This document shows positions 34,863-47,128 of a stretch of DNA of 64,000 bases, in pieces; position 1 is the stretch's first letter, and the number at the start of each line of letters is the position of its first letter. The position numbers and the translations under genes are program-made. Source of the DNA: Ehretia macrophylla (Eukaryota > Streptophyta > Magnoliopsida > Boraginales > Ehretiaceae). Under the pieces are notes generated by a model, which was not told where the DNA came from, did not search any database, and saw only the letters and a program-made list of their open reading frames with translations. The stretch lies in NCBI GenBank assembly GCA_037974665.1, contig CM075780.1, positions 6,789,268-6,853,267 of the forward strand, given 5' to 3'.

Positions 34863-34982
34863 TGCTGCGATCATACCAACACTAATGCACCAGATCCCAT
34901 CAGAACTCCGAAGTTAAGCGTGCTTGGGCGAGAGTAGTACTACGATGGGTGACCCCCTGCGAAGTCCTCGTGTTGCACCCCC
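34863..34982 (+). rRNA. 5S rRNA: 5S rRNA gene copy 23
   Basis: 120 nt. First bases TGC-type instead of GGG, ACCAACAC, CACCAGATCC, CTACGATG, CTGCGAAG. Upstream ATAAAG variant. Confidence 0.92.
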
Positions 34983-35538
34983 TTTTCAATTGTTTTTGCC
35001 CTGGTTAGGGTTGCCAAGATACTTTATCCACCAAATCTCTATTACTGAATCGCACGGAACATTGGGCAAGACAACTTCGCTTCACGTAGAGGCTAGGCCC
35101 GTAAACCGAGGGCATAGGGTTTGTGACCAAGTCTCCGTCGCTCCGGTGCCCATAACTTTTGATCCGTAAGGAGTTACGCGGCGCACACCATACTGATCCA
35201 AAGCTCTCTGAGTGCTCTACGACGAGGACAACCAGCTTGCTCGTTGTGCCCCTTTTTGGAGCCCAAATCGAACGTTTTCATCAGTTTCAGGCCACTTTTC
35301 TTCTATTGCTATGTTTTTCCGTCCAGGATTGTACGTCGTGAACTGTTAAAAGGATGACAACCAGACTCGCGGGACATCAGAGGGCCCTACAACGGGTCGA
35401 TATCACGTCGTGCAAGCATGCTGAGTTGTTGAAGCGGATGGGTTGTCGTTAAGCCCATTGGCCCTTTTGAATGGGCCATCTCTCTTGGTTGGGACTGTGA
35501 ACAGTTAACACATAAAGGACTTGTGCCCTCAACATGAC

Positions 35539-35658
35539 GGGTGCGATCATATCAGCACTAATGCACCAGATCCCATCAGAACTCCGAAGTTAAGCGCGCT
35601 TGGGCGAGAGTAGTACTAGGATGGGTGACCCCTTGGGAAGTCCTCGTGTTGTACCCCT
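35539..35658 (+). rRNA. 5S rRNA: 5S rRNA gene copy 24
   Basis: 120 nt. ATATCAGC, CACCAGATCC, GCGCGCTT, CCTTGGG, GTACCCC end. Confidence 0.93.
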
Positions 35659-36215
35659 TTTTTAATTTTTTTTGCCCTGGTTAGGGTTGCCAAGATACTT
35701 TATCCACCAAATCACTATTACTGAATCCCATGGAATATTGGGCAAGATAACTTCACTTCACGTAGAGGTTGGGCCCGCAAATCGAGGGCGTAGGGCTTGT
35801 GACCAGGTCTCCGTCGCTCCGATGCCCATAACTTTTGATCTGTAAGGAGTTACGTGGTGCACAGCATACCGTTGCAAAGCTCTCTGAGACCTCTACGACG
35901 GGGGCAGCCAGCTTGCTCGATGTGCCCGTTTTTGGAGCCTAAAATCGAACGTTTTCATCAGTTTCAGGCCACTTTTCTTCTTTTGCTATATTTTTCTATC
36001 CCGTATCGTACGTCGTGAACTGTTAAAAGGACAACAACCTGACTCGCGGGACATCAGAGGGCCGTACAACGTGTCGATATCACGTCTTGCGAGGATGTTG
36101 CGTTGTTGAAGCGGATGGGTTGTTGTTAGGCCAATTGGGCCTTTTGAATGGGCCATCTCTCTAGGCTGGGACTGTGAACAGTTAACACGTAAAGAAGTTG
36201 TGCCCTTAACATGAC

Positions 36216-36335
36216 GGGTGTGATCATACCAGCACTAATGCACCAGAGCCCATCAGAACTCTGAAGTTAAGCGTGCTTGGGCGAGAGTAGTACTAGGATG
36301 GGTGACCCCCTGGGAATTCCTAATGTTGCACCCCC
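36216..36335 (+). rRNA. 5S rRNA: 5S rRNA gene copy 25
   Basis: 120 nt. GGGTGTGATC, CACCAGAGCCC, ACTCTG, GGGAATTCCTAATG. Confidence 0.93.
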
Positions 36336-36892
36336 TTTTCAATTTTTTTTGCCCCGGTTAGGGTTGCCAAGATACTTTATGCATCAAAAATCTATTACTG
36401 AATCCCATTGAACATTGGGCAAGAAAAGTTCGTTTCACGTAGAGGCTGGGCATGCAAACCGAGGGCAAAGGGTTTGTGACCAGGTCTCCGTTGCTCCGGT
36501 GCCCATAACTTTTGATCCGTAAGGAGTTACGCGGTGCACAGTATACCGTTGCAAAGCTCTCTTAGAGCTCTACGACGAGGGCAGCCAGCTTGCTCACTGT
36601 GCCCCTTTTTGGAGCCCAAAATCGAACGTTTTCATCAGTTTCAGGCCACTTTTCTTCTTTTGCTCTGTTTTTCCGTCCTGGATCATACGTCGTGAACTGT
36701 TAAAAGGATGACAACCTGACTCGCAGGACATCAGAGGGCTCTACAACGTGTCGATATCACGTCTTGCGAGGATGATGCGTTGTTGAAGCGGATGGGTTGT
36801 CGTTAAGCCCATTGGGCCCTTTGAATGGGCCATCCCTCTAGGTTGGGACTGTGAACAGTTAACACGTAAAGAAATTGTGCCTTCAACATGAT

Positions 36893-37012
36893 GGGTGCGA
36901 TCATACCAGCACTAATGCACCGGATCCCATCAGAACTCCGAAATTAAGCGTGCTTGGGCGAGAGTAGTACTAGAATGGGTGACCCCCTGGGAAGTCCTCG
37001 TGTTGCACCCCC
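36893..37012 (+). rRNA. 5S rRNA: 5S rRNA gene copy 26
   Basis: 120 nt. Near consensus: GAAATTAAG and CTAGAATGG only. Upstream ACGTAAAG variant. Confidence 0.95.
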
Positions 37013-37569
37013 TTTTCAATTTTTTTTGCCCTGGTTAGGGTTGCCAAGATACTTTATCCACCAAATCTCTATTACTGAATCTCACGGAACATTGGGCAAG
37101 ACAACCTCGCTTCACGTAGAGGTTGGGCCAGAAAAACCGAGGGCGTAGGGTTTGTGACCTGGTCTCCGTCACTCCGGTGCCCATAACTTTTGATCCGTAA
37201 GGAGTTACACGGCGCACAGCATACCGTTGCAAAGCTCTCTGAGAGCTCTACGACGGGGGCAGCCAGCTTAACCGCTTTGCCCATTTTTGAAGCTCAAAAT
37301 CAAACGTTTCATCAGTTTTAGTTCCCTTTTCTTCTTTTGCTATGTTTTTTCGTCCCGGATCATACGTTGTGAACTGTTAAAAGGACCACAACCTGACTCG
37401 CGGGACATCAGAGGGCCCTACAACGTGTTGATATCATGTCTTACGAGGATGATGCGTTGTTGAAGTGGATGGGTTGTCGTTAAGCCCATTGGGCCCTTTG
37501 AATGGGCCATCCCTCTAGGTTGGGACTGTGAACAGTTAACACGTAAAGAAATTGTGCCCTCACCATGAC

Positions 37570-37689
37570 GGGTGCGATCATACCAGCACTAATGCACCGG
37601 ATCCCATCAGAACTTCGAAGTTAAGCGTGCTTGGGCAAGAGTAGTACTAGGATGGGTGACCCCTTGGGAAGTCCTCGTGTTGCACCCCC
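37570..37689 (+). rRNA. 5S rRNA: 5S rRNA gene copy 27
   Basis: 120 nt. ACTTCG, GGGCAAG, CCTTGGG. Confidence 0.95.
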
Positions 37690-38245
37690 TTTTCAATTTT
37701 TTTTGCCCTGGTTAGGGTTGCCAAAATACTTTATCCACCAAATCTCTATTATTGAATCCCACGGAACATTGGGCAAGACAACTTCGTTTCACGTAGAGGC
37801 TGGGCCCGCAAACCGAGGGTGTAGGGTTTGTGACCAGGTCTCCGTCACTCCGGTGCCCATAACTTTTGATCCGTAAGGAGTTACGCGGCGCACAGCATAC
37901 CGTTGCAAAGCTCTCTGAGAGCTCTACAACGGGGGCAGCAGCATGCTTCGTGTGCTAGTTTTTGGAGCCCAAAATCGAACGTTTTCATCAGTTTCAGGCC
38001 ACTTTTCTTTTTTTGCTCTATTTTTTCGTCCCGGATCGTACTTCGTGAACTGTTAAAAAGACGACAACCTAACTCGCGGGACATCAGAGGGCCCTACAAC
38101 GTGTCGATATCACGTCTTGCAAGCATGCTGCGTTGTCGAAGATGATGGGTTGTCGTTAAGCCTATTGGATCTTTTGAATGGACCATCTCTCTAGACTTGG
38201 ACTGTGAACCGTTAACAAATATAGGAGTTGTGCCCTCAACATGAC

Positions 38246-38365
38246 GGGTGCGATCATACCAGCAGTAATGCACCGGATCCCATCCGAACTCCAAAGTTAA
38301 GCGTGCTTGGTCGAAAGTAGTACTAGGATGGGTGACCCCCTGGGAAGTCCTCGTGTTGCACCCCA
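38246..38365 (+). rRNA. 5S rRNA: 5S rRNA gene copy 28
   Basis: 120 nt. AGCAGTAATG, ATCCGAACTCCAAAG, CTTGGTCGAAAG. Confidence 0.94.
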
Positions 38366-38888
38366 TTTTCAAATTTTTTTGCCCTGTTTAGGGCTACCAA
38401 GATACTTTTCCCACCAAATCTCTATTATTGAATCCCACGGAACATTAGGCAAGACAAGTTCACTTCACGTAGAGGCTGGGCCCGCAAACCGAGGGCGTAG
38501 GGTTTGTGACCAGGTCTCCGTCGCTCCAGTGCCCATTACTTTTGATCCGTGAGGAGTTACGAGGCGCACAGCATACCGTTTCACTGCTCTCTGAGAGCTC
38601 TACGACGGGGGCTGCCAGCTTGCTCCCTTTGCCCATTTTTGGAGCCCAATATCGAACGTTTTCATCAGTTTCAGGCCACTTTTCTTCTTTTGCTCTGTTT
38701 TTCCGTCCCGGATCATGCGTTGTGAACTGTTAAAAGGACGACAACCTGACTCGCGGGACATCAGAGGATGCTGCGTTGTTGAAGCGGATGGGTTGTCGTT
38801 AAGCCCCTTGGTCCTTTTGAATGGGCCATCTCTCTAGGCTGGGACTATGAACCGTTAACAAATATAGGAATTGTGCCCTCAACATAAC

Positions 38889-39007
38889 GGATGCGATCAT
38901 ACCAGAACTAATGCACCGGATCCCATCAGAACTCCGAAGTTAAGCGTTGTTGGGCGAGAGTAGTACTAGATGGGTGACCCTCTGGGAAGTCCTCGTGTTG
39001 CACCCCC
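38889..39007 (+). rRNA. 5S rRNA: 5S rRNA gene copy 29
   Basis: 119 nt. GGATGCG, CCAGAAC, GCGTTGTTGGG, one base lost in ACTAGATGG. The spacer before it carries a 34-bp deletion. Confidence 0.93.
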
Positions 39008-39564
39008 TTTTCAATTTTTTTTGCCCTGGTTAGGGTTGGAAAGATACTTTATCCACCAAATCTCTATTACTGATTCCCATGAAACATTGGGCAAGACAAC
39101 TTCACTTCATGTAGAGGTTGGGCCCGCAAACCGAGGGCGTAGGGTTTGTGACCAGGTCTCCGTCTCTCACGTGCCCATAACTTTTGACCAATTAGGAGTT
39201 ACGCGGCGCACAGCATACCGTTGCAAAGCTCTCTGAGAGCTCTGCGACGAGGGCAGCCAGCTTGCTCGTTGTGCCAATTTTTGGAGCCGAAAATCGAACG
39301 ATTTCATCAGTTTCAGGCCACATTTCTTCTATTGCTCGGTTTTTCCGTCCCGGATCGTACGTCGTGAACTGTTAAAAGGACGACAACCTGACTCATGGGA
39401 CATCAGAGGGCCCAACAAAGTGTTGATATCACGTCTTGCGAGGATGCTGCGTTTTTGAAGCGGATGGGTTGTCGTTAAGCCAATTGGGCCTTTTGAATGG
39501 GCCATCTCTCTAGGCTGGTACTGTGAACCGTTAACACATATTGGAATTATGCCGTCAACATGAC

Positions 39565-39684
39565 GGGTGTGATCATACCAGCACTAATGCACCAGATCCC
39601 ATCAGAACTCCGAAGTTAAGCGTGCTTGGGCGAGAGTAATACTACGATTGGTGACCCTCTAGGAAGTCCTCGTGTTACACCTCC
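39565..39684 (+). rRNA. 5S rRNA: 5S rRNA gene copy 30
   Basis: 120 nt. GGGTGTG, CACCAG, GTAATACTACGATTGG, CTCTAGG, TTACACCTCC end. Confidence 0.93.
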
Positions 39685-40241
39685 TTTTCAATTTTTTTTG
39701 TCCTGGTTAGGGTTGCCAAGATACTCTATCCACCAAATCTCTATTACTGAATCCCACGAAACATTGGGCAAGACAACTTCGCTTCACGTAGAGGCTGGGC
39801 CCGTAAACCGAGGGCGTAGGGTTTGTGACCAGGTCTCCGTCGCTCCGGTGCCCATAACTTTTGATCCGTAACGAGTTACGCGGCGCACAATATACCGTTG
39901 CAAAGCTCTCTGAGAGCTCTACGACGGGGGCAGCCAAACTGCTCGCTTTGCCTATTTTTGGACCCCAAAATCGAACGTTTTCATCAGTTTCAGGCCACAT
40001 TTATTCTTTTGCTCTGTTTTTTCATCCCGGATCATACGTTGTGAACTGTTAAAAGGACGACAACCTGACTCGTGGGACATCAGAGGGCCCTACAACGTGT
40101 TGATATCACGTCTTGCGAGGATGCTGCGTTGTTGAAGCGGATGGGTTTTCGTTAAGCCCATTGGGCCTTTTGAATGGGCCTTCTCTCTAGGCTGGGACTG
40201 TGAACCGTTAGCACATATAGGAATTGTGCCCTCACCATGAC

Positions 40242-40361
40242 GGGTGCGATCATACCTGCACTAATGCACCAGATACCATAAGAACTCCGAAGTTAAGTGT
40301 GCTTGGGCAAGAGTAGTACTAGGATGGGTGACCCCCTGGAAAGTCCTCGTGTTGCACCCTC
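40242..40361 (+). rRNA. 5S rRNA: 5S rRNA gene copy 31
   Basis: 120 nt. ACCTGCAC, CACCAGATACCATAAG, TAAGTGTG, GGGCAAG, CTGGAAAG, ACCCTC end. Confidence 0.93.
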
Positions 40362-40917
40362 TTTTCAATTGTTTTTGCTTTGGTTAGGGTTGCCAAGATA
40401 CTTTATCCTCCAAATCTCTGTTACTGAATCCCATGGAACATTGGACAAGACAACTTCGCTTCACGTAGAGGTTGGGCCCGCAAACCGAGGGCGTAGGGTT
40501 TGTGAGCAGGTCTCCGTCGCTCCGATACCCCTAACTTTTGATCCGTAAGGAGTTACGCGGCGCATAGCATACCGTTGCAAAGCTCTCTGATAGCTCTACG
40601 ATGGGGGGAGCCAGCTTGCTCGCTGTGCCCTTTTTTGGAGCCTAAAATCGAACATTTTCATGAGTTTCAGGCCACTTTTCTTCTTTTGCTCTGTTTTTCA
40701 TCCCGGATCATACGTTGTGAACTGTTAAAAGGATGACGACCTGACTCGCGAGACATCAGAGGGCCCTACAACGTGTTGATATCACGTCTTGCGAGGATGC
40801 TGCGTTGTTGAAGCGGATGTGTTGTCCTTAAGCCCATTGGGCCTTTTGAATGGACCGTCTCTCTAGACTGGGACTGTGAACCGTTAACACATATAGGAGT
40901 TGTGCCCTCAACATGAC

Positions 40918-41037
40918 GGGTGCGATCATACCAGCACTAATGCACCGGATCCCATCCGAACTCCGAAGTTAAGCGTGCTTGGGCGAGAGTAGTACTAGGA
41001 TGGGTGACCCCCTGGAAAGTCCTCGTGTTGCACCCCC
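40918..41037 (+). rRNA. 5S rRNA: 5S rRNA gene copy 32
   Basis: 120 nt. Near consensus: ATCCGAAC and CTGGAAAG. Confidence 0.95.
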
Positions 41038-41593
41038 TTTTCAAAATTTTTTGCTTTGGTTAGGGTTGCCAAGATACTTTATCCACCAAATCTATGTTAC
41101 CGAATCCCACGGAACATTGGGCAAGACAACTTCGTTTCACGTAGAGGTTGGGCCCGCAAACCGAGGGCGTAGGGTTTGTGAGCAGGTCTCCGTCGATCCG
41201 GTACCCATAACTTTTGATCCGTAAGGAGTTACGCGGTGCATAGCGTACCGTTGCAAAGCTCTCTGAGAGCTCTACGACTGGGGCAGCCAGTTTGCTCGTT
41301 GTGCCCATTTTTGGAGCCCAAAATCGAACATTTTCATGGGTTTTAGGCCACTTTTCTTCCTTTGCTCTATTTTTCGTCGCGGATCATACTTTGTGAACTG
41401 TTAAAAGGACGACGACCTGACTCGCGGGACATCAGAGGGCCCTACAACGTGTCGATATAACGTCTTGCTAGGATGCTACGTTGTTTAAGCGGATGGGTTG
41501 TCGTTAAGCCCATTGGGCCTTTTGAATGGGCCATCTCCCTAGGCTGGGACTATGAACCATTAACACATATAGGAATTGTGCCCTCAACATGAT

Positions 41594-41712
41594 GGGTGCG
41601 ATCATACCAGCACTGATGCACCAGATCCCATTAGAACTTCGAAGTTAAGCGTGCTTGGGCGAGAGTAGTACTAGGATGGGTGACCCCCGAGAAGTCCTCG
41701 TGTAGCACCCCC
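41594..41712 (+). rRNA. 5S rRNA: 5S rRNA gene copy 33
   Basis: 119 nt. CACTGATG, CACCAGATCCCATTAG, ACTTCG, one base lost at CCCGAGAAG, GTGTAGC. Confidence 0.93.
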
Positions 41713-42270
41713 TTTTCAATTGTTTTTGCCCTAATTAGGGTTGCCAAGATACTTTATCCACCAAATCTCTATTACTGAATCCCACTGAACATTGGGCAAG
41801 ACAACTTCGCTTCACGTAGAGGCTGGGCCCGCAAACCGAAGGCGTAGGGTTTATGACCAGGTTTCCGTCGCTCTGGTGCCCATAACTTTTGATCCGTAAG
41901 GAGTTACACGGCGCACAACATCCCGTTGCAAAGTTCTCTGAGAGCTCTACGATGGAGGGCAGCCAGCTTGCTCGCTGTGCCCGTCTTTGGAGCCCAAAAT
42001 TGAACATTTTCATCAGTTTCAGGCCGCTTTTCTTCTTTTGCTCTGTTTTTTCGTCCGGGATCGTACGTCGTGAACTGTTAAAAGGACGACAACCAGACTC
42101 GTGGGACATCAGAGGGCCCTACAACGTGTCGATATCACGTCTTGCAAGCATGCTGCATTGTTGAAGCGGATGGGTTGTCGTTAAACCCATTGGGCCTTTT
42201 GAATGGGCCATCTCTCTAGGCTGGGACTGTGAACCGTTAACACATATAGGAATTGCGCCCTCAACATGAC

Positions 42271-42390
42271 GGGTGCGATCATACCAGCACTAATGCACTG
42301 GATCCCATCAGAACTCCGAAGTTAAGCGTGGTTGGGCGAGAGTAGTACTAGGATGGGTGACCCCGCGGGAAGTCCTCGTGTTGCACCCCC
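42271..42390 (+). rRNA. 5S rRNA: 5S rRNA gene copy 34
   Basis: 120 nt. GCACTGG, GCGTGGTTGGG, CCCGCGGG. Confidence 0.94.
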
Positions 42391-42947
42391 TTTTCAATTT
42401 CTTTTGCCCTGGTTAGGGTTGCCAAGATACTTTATCCACGAAATCTCTATTACTGAATCCCACGGAACATTGGGCAAGGCAACTTTGCCTCACGTAGAGG
42501 CTGGGCCTGCAAACCAAGGGCGTAGGGTTTGTGACCAAGTTTCCGTCGCTCCGGTGCCTATAACTTTTGATCCGTATGGAGTTACGCGGTGTACAGCATA
42601 CCGGAGCAAAGCTTTCTGAGAACTCTACGATGGGGGTAGCCCACTTGCTCGCTGTGCCCATTTTTGGAGCCCAAAATCGAATATTTTCATCAGTTTCATG
42701 CCACTTTTCTTCTTTTGCACTGTTTTTCCGTTCCGGATCGTACGTCGTGAACTGTTAAAAGGACGACAACCTGACTCGCGAGATATCAGTGGGCCCTACA
42801 ACGTGTCGATATCACGTCTTGCAAGCATGCTGCGTTGTTGAAGCGGATGGGTTGTCGTTAAGCCCATTGGGCCTTTTGAATGGGCCATCTCTCTAGGCTG
42901 GTACTGTGAACCGTTAACACATATAGGAATTGTGCCCTCAACATGAT
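42391..42947 (+). promoter_or_regulatory. Representative 5S spacer with its regulatory motifs
   Basis: This spacer stands for all others. It opens with the TTTT terminator. Telobox-like TTAGGGTT lies at 42413-42420 and TAGGGTTT at 42523-42530. The inverted site II block GCCCATTGGGCC is at 42862-42873, with another TGGGCC at 42881-42886. ATATA sits at about -27, a GCC near -13 and C at -1 relative to the gene at 42948. The last three match the plant 5S external promoter; the telobox and site II pairing resembles ribosome-biogenesis gene promoters. Confidence 0.7.
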
Positions 42948-43067
42948 GGGTGCGATCATACCAGCACTAATGCACCGGATCCCATCAGAACTCCGAAGTT
43001 AAGCGTGCTTGGGCGAGAGTAGTACTACGATGGGTGACCCCCTAGGAAGTCCTCGTGTTACACCTCC
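42948..43067 (+). rRNA. 5S rRNA: 5S rRNA gene copy 35
   Basis: 120 nt. CTACGATG, CCTAGGAAG, TTACACCTCC end; shares private variants with copy 30. Confidence 0.94.
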
Positions 43068-43623
43068 TTTTCAATTTTTTTTGCCATGGTTAGGGTTGCC
43101 AAGATACTTTATCCACCAAATCTCTATTACTGAATCCCACAGAACATTGGGCAAGACAACTTCGCTTCACGTAGAGGCTGGGCCCGCAAACCGAGGGCGT
43201 AGGGTTTGTGACCAGGTCTCCGTCGCTCCGGTGCCCATAACTTTTGATCGGTAACGAGTTACGCGGCGTACAGCATACCGTTGCAAAGCTCTCTGAGAGC
43301 TCTACGACGGGGGCAGCCAACCTGCTCGCTTTGCCTGTTTTGGAGCCCAAAATCGAACGTTTTCATCAGTTTCAGGCCACATTTCTTCTTTTGCTCTATT
43401 TTTCCATCCCAGATCATACGTTGTGAACTGTTAAAAGGACCACAACCTGACTCGCGGGCCGTCAGAGGGCCCTACAACGTGTTGATATCACGTCTTGCGA
43501 GGATGCTGCGTTGTTGAAGCGGATGGGTTTTCGTTAAGCCCATTGGGCCTTTTGAATGGGCCATCTCTCTAGGCTGGGACTGTGAACCGTTAGCACATAT
43601 AGGAATTGTGCCCTCACCATGAC

Positions 43624-43743
43624 GGGTGCGATCATACCAGCACTAATGCACCGGATACCCTCAGAACTCCGAAGTTAAGTGTGCTTGGGCAAGAGTAGTA
43701 CTAGGATGGGTGACCCCCTAGAAAGTCCTCGTGTTGCACCCCC
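43624..43743 (+). rRNA. 5S rRNA: 5S rRNA gene copy 36
   Basis: 120 nt. GGATACCCTCAG, TAAGTGTG, GGGCAAG, CTAGAAAG. Confidence 0.93.
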
Positions 43744-44299
43744 TTTTCAATTTTTTTGCCCTGGTTAGGGTTGCCAAGATACTTTATCCACCAAATCTCT
43801 ATTATTGAATCCCACGAAATATTGGGAAAGACAACTTCGCTTCAGGTAGAGGCTGGGCCTACAAACCGAGGGCGTAGGGTTTGTGACCACGTTTTCGTCA
43901 CTCCGGTGCCCATAACTTTTGATCTGTAAGGAGTTACGCGGCGCACAGCATATAGTTGCAAAGCTCTCTGAGAGCTCTACGATGGGGGAAGTCAGCTTGC
44001 TCGGCGTGCCCATTTTTGGATTACAAAATCGAACGTTTTCATCAGTTTCAGGCCACTTTTATTCTTTTGCTATGTTTTTCCGTCCCGGATCGTACGTCGT
44101 GAACTGTTAAAAGGACGGCAACCTAACTCGCGGGACATCAGAGGGCCCTACAACGTGTCGATATCACGTCTTGCAAGCATGCTGCGTTGTTAAAGCGGAT
44201 GGGATGTCGTTAAGCCCATTGGGCCTTTTGAAAGGGCCATCTCTCTAGGCTGGGACTGTGAACCGTTAGCACATATAGGAATTGTGCCCTCACCATGAT

Positions 44300-44419
44300 G
44301 GGTGCGATCATACCAGCACTAATGCACCGGATACCATCAGAACTCCGAAGTTAAGCGTGTTTGGGCGAGATTAGTACTAGAATGGGTGACCCCCTGGGAA
44401 GTCCTCATGTTGTACCCCC
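44300..44419 (+). rRNA. 5S rRNA: 5S rRNA gene copy 37
   Basis: 120 nt. GGATACCATC, GCGTGTTTGGG, GAGATTAG, CTAGAATGG, CTCATG, GTACC end. Confidence 0.93.
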
Positions 44420-44976
44420 TTTTCAATTATTTTTGCCCCGGTTAGGGTTGTCAAGATACTTTATCTACCAAATATCTATTACTGAATGCCGTGGAACATT
44501 GGGCAAGACAACTTCGCTTCACGTAGAGGTTGGGCCCGCAAACCGAGGGCGTAAGGTTTGTGACCAGGTTTCCGTCGCTCCGATGCCCATAACTTTTGAT
44601 ACCTAAGGAGTTACGAGGCGTGCAGCATACCGTTGCGAAGCTCTCTGAGTGCTCTACGACGGGGGCAGCCAGCTTGCTCGGCGTGCCCATTTTTGGAATC
44701 CAAAATCGAACGTTTTCATCAGTGTTAGGCCACTTTTCTTCTTTTGCTCTATTTTTTCGTCTCGGATCGTACGTCGTGAACTGTTAAAAGGACGACAACC
44801 TGACTTGCGGGACATCAGAGGGCCCTACAACTTATTGATATCACGTCTTGCGAGGATGATGCGTTGTTGAAACGGATGGGTTGTCGTTAAGCCCGTTGTG
44901 CCTTTTAAATGGGCAATCTCTCTAGGCTGGAACTATGAACCGTTAACACATATAGGAATTGTGCCCTCAACATGAT

Positions 44977-45096
44977 GGGTCCGATCATACCAGCACTAAT
45001 GCATTGGATCCCATCAGAACTCCGAAGTTAAGCGTGTTTGGGCGAGAGTAGTACTAGGATGGGTGACCCCCTGGGAAGTCCTCGTGTTGCACCCCC
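44977..45096 (+). rRNA. 5S rRNA: 5S rRNA gene copy 38
   Basis: 120 nt. GGGTCCG, GCATTGG, GCGTGTTTGGG. Confidence 0.94.
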
Positions 45097-45653
45097 TTTT
45101 CAATTTTTTTTGCCCTGGTTAGGGTTGCCAAGATACTTTATCCACCAAATCTATATTACTGAATCCCACTGAACATTGGGCAAGACAACTTCGCTTCACG
45201 TAGAGGATTGACCCTCAAACCGAGGGCGTAGGGTTTGTGACCAGGTGTCCGTCGCTCCGGTGCCCATAACTTTTGATCTGTAAGGAGTTACGCGGCGCAC
45301 AGCATACCGTTGCAAAGCTATCTGAGAGCTCAACGACGGGGGCAGCCAGTTTGCTCGCTGTGCCCCTTTTTGGAGCCCAAAATCAAATATTTTCGTCAGT
45401 TTCAGGCCAATTTTCTTCTTTTGCTTTGTTTTTCCGTCCCGGATCGTACGTCGTGAACTGTTAAAAGGACGACAACCTGACTAGCGGGACATCAGAAGGC
45501 CCTACAATGTGTTGATATCACGTCTTGCGAGGATGCTGCGTTGTTGAAGCGGATGGGTTGTCGTTAAGCCCATCAGGCCTTATGAATGGGCCATCTCTCT
45601 AGGCTGGGACTGTGAACCGTTAACACATATAGGAATTGTGCCATCAACATGAC

Positions 45654-45773
45654 GGGTGCGATCATACCAGCACTAATGCACCGGATCCCATCAGAACTCC
45701 GAAGTTAACCGTGCTTGGGCGAGAGTAGTACTAGGATGGGTGACCCCCTGGGAAGTCCTCGTGTTGCACCCCC
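45654..45773 (+). rRNA. 5S rRNA: 5S rRNA gene copy 39 (closest to consensus)
   Basis: 120 nt. A single change, TTAACCG for TTAAGCG (nt 56, in the A box). Upstream ATATA, GCC and C-1 intact and T-run terminator present, so the best candidate for an expressed copy here. Confidence 0.96.
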
Positions 45774-46331
45774 TTTTCAATTTTTTTTTGCCTTGGTTAG
45801 GGTTGCCAAGATACTTTCTCCAGCAAATCTCTATTACTGAATACCACGGAACATTGGGCAAGAAAACTTCGTTTCATGTTGAAGCTGGGCTCGCAAACCG
45901 AGGGCGTAGGGTTTGTGACCAGGTCTCCGTCGCTCCGGTGCCCATAACTTTTGATCCGTAAGGAGTTACGCGGCGCACAACATACCGTTGCAAAGCTCTC
46001 TGAGAACTCTACGACGGGGGCAACAAGCATGCTTGTTGTGCCCATTTTTGGAGCCCAAAATCGAACATTTTCATCAGTTTCAGGCCACTTTTCTACTTTT
46101 GCTCTGTTTTTCGATCCAGGATCGTACGTCGTGAACTGTTAAAAGGACGACAACCTGACTCACGGGACATCAGAGGGCCCTACAACGTGTTGATATCACG
46201 TCTTGCTAGGATGCTGTGTTGTTGAAGCGGATGGGATGTCGTTAAGCCCACAGGGCCTTTTGAATGGGCCATCTCTCTAGGCTGGGACTGTGAACCATTA
46301 ACACATATAGGAATTGTGCCCTCAACATGAC

Positions 46332-46451
46332 GGGTGCGATCATACCAGCACTAATGCTCTGGATCCCATCAGAACTCCGAAGTTAAGTGTGCTTGGGCGA
46401 GAGTAGTACTAGGATCGGTGACCCCCTGTGAAGTCCTCGTGTTGCACCCCC
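46332..46451 (+). rRNA. 5S rRNA: 5S rRNA gene copy 40
   Basis: 120 nt. GCTCTGG, TAAGTGTG, GGATCGG, CTGTGAAG. Confidence 0.94.
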
Positions 46452-47008
46452 TTTTCAATTGTTTTTGCCCTGGTTAGGGTTACCAAGATACTTTATCCAC
46501 CAAATCTTTATTACTGAATCCCACGGAACACTGGGCAAGAAAACTTCGTTTCACGTAGAGGCTGGGCCCGCAAACCGAGGGCGTAGGGTTTGTGACCAGG
46601 TCTCTATTGCTCTGGTGCCCATAACTGTTGATTCGTAAGGAGTTACGCGGCACACAACATAACGTTGCAAAGCTCTCTGAGAGCTCTACGACGGGGGCAG
46701 CTAGTATGCTCGCTGTGCCCATTTTTGGGACCCAAAATCGAACGTTTTCATCTGTTTCTGGCCACTTTTCTTCTTTTGCTCTATTTTTCCGTCCAGGATC
46801 GTACGTCATGAACTGTTATAAGGACGATAACCTGACTCGCGGGACATCAGAGGGCCCTACAACGTGTCAATATCACGTCTTCCAAGAATGCTGCGTTGTT
46901 GAAGCAGATGGGTTGTCGTTAAGCCCATTGGGCCTTTTGAATGAGCCATCTCTCTAGGCTGGGACTGTGAACAGTTAACACATAAAGGAATTGTGCCCTC
47001 AACATGAT

Positions 47009-47128
47009 TGGTGCGATCATACCAACACTAATGCACCGGATCCCATCAGAACTCCGAAGGTAAGCGTGCTTGGGCGAGAGTAGTACTAGGATGGGGGACC
47101 CCGTCGTAAGTCCTCGTGTTGCACCGCC
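47009..47128 (+). rRNA. 5S rRNA: 5S rRNA gene copy 41
   Basis: 120 nt. T at nt 1, ACCAACAC, GAAGGTAAG, GATGGGGGACC, CCGTCGTAAG, CACCGCC end. C box damaged. Confidence 0.92.
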
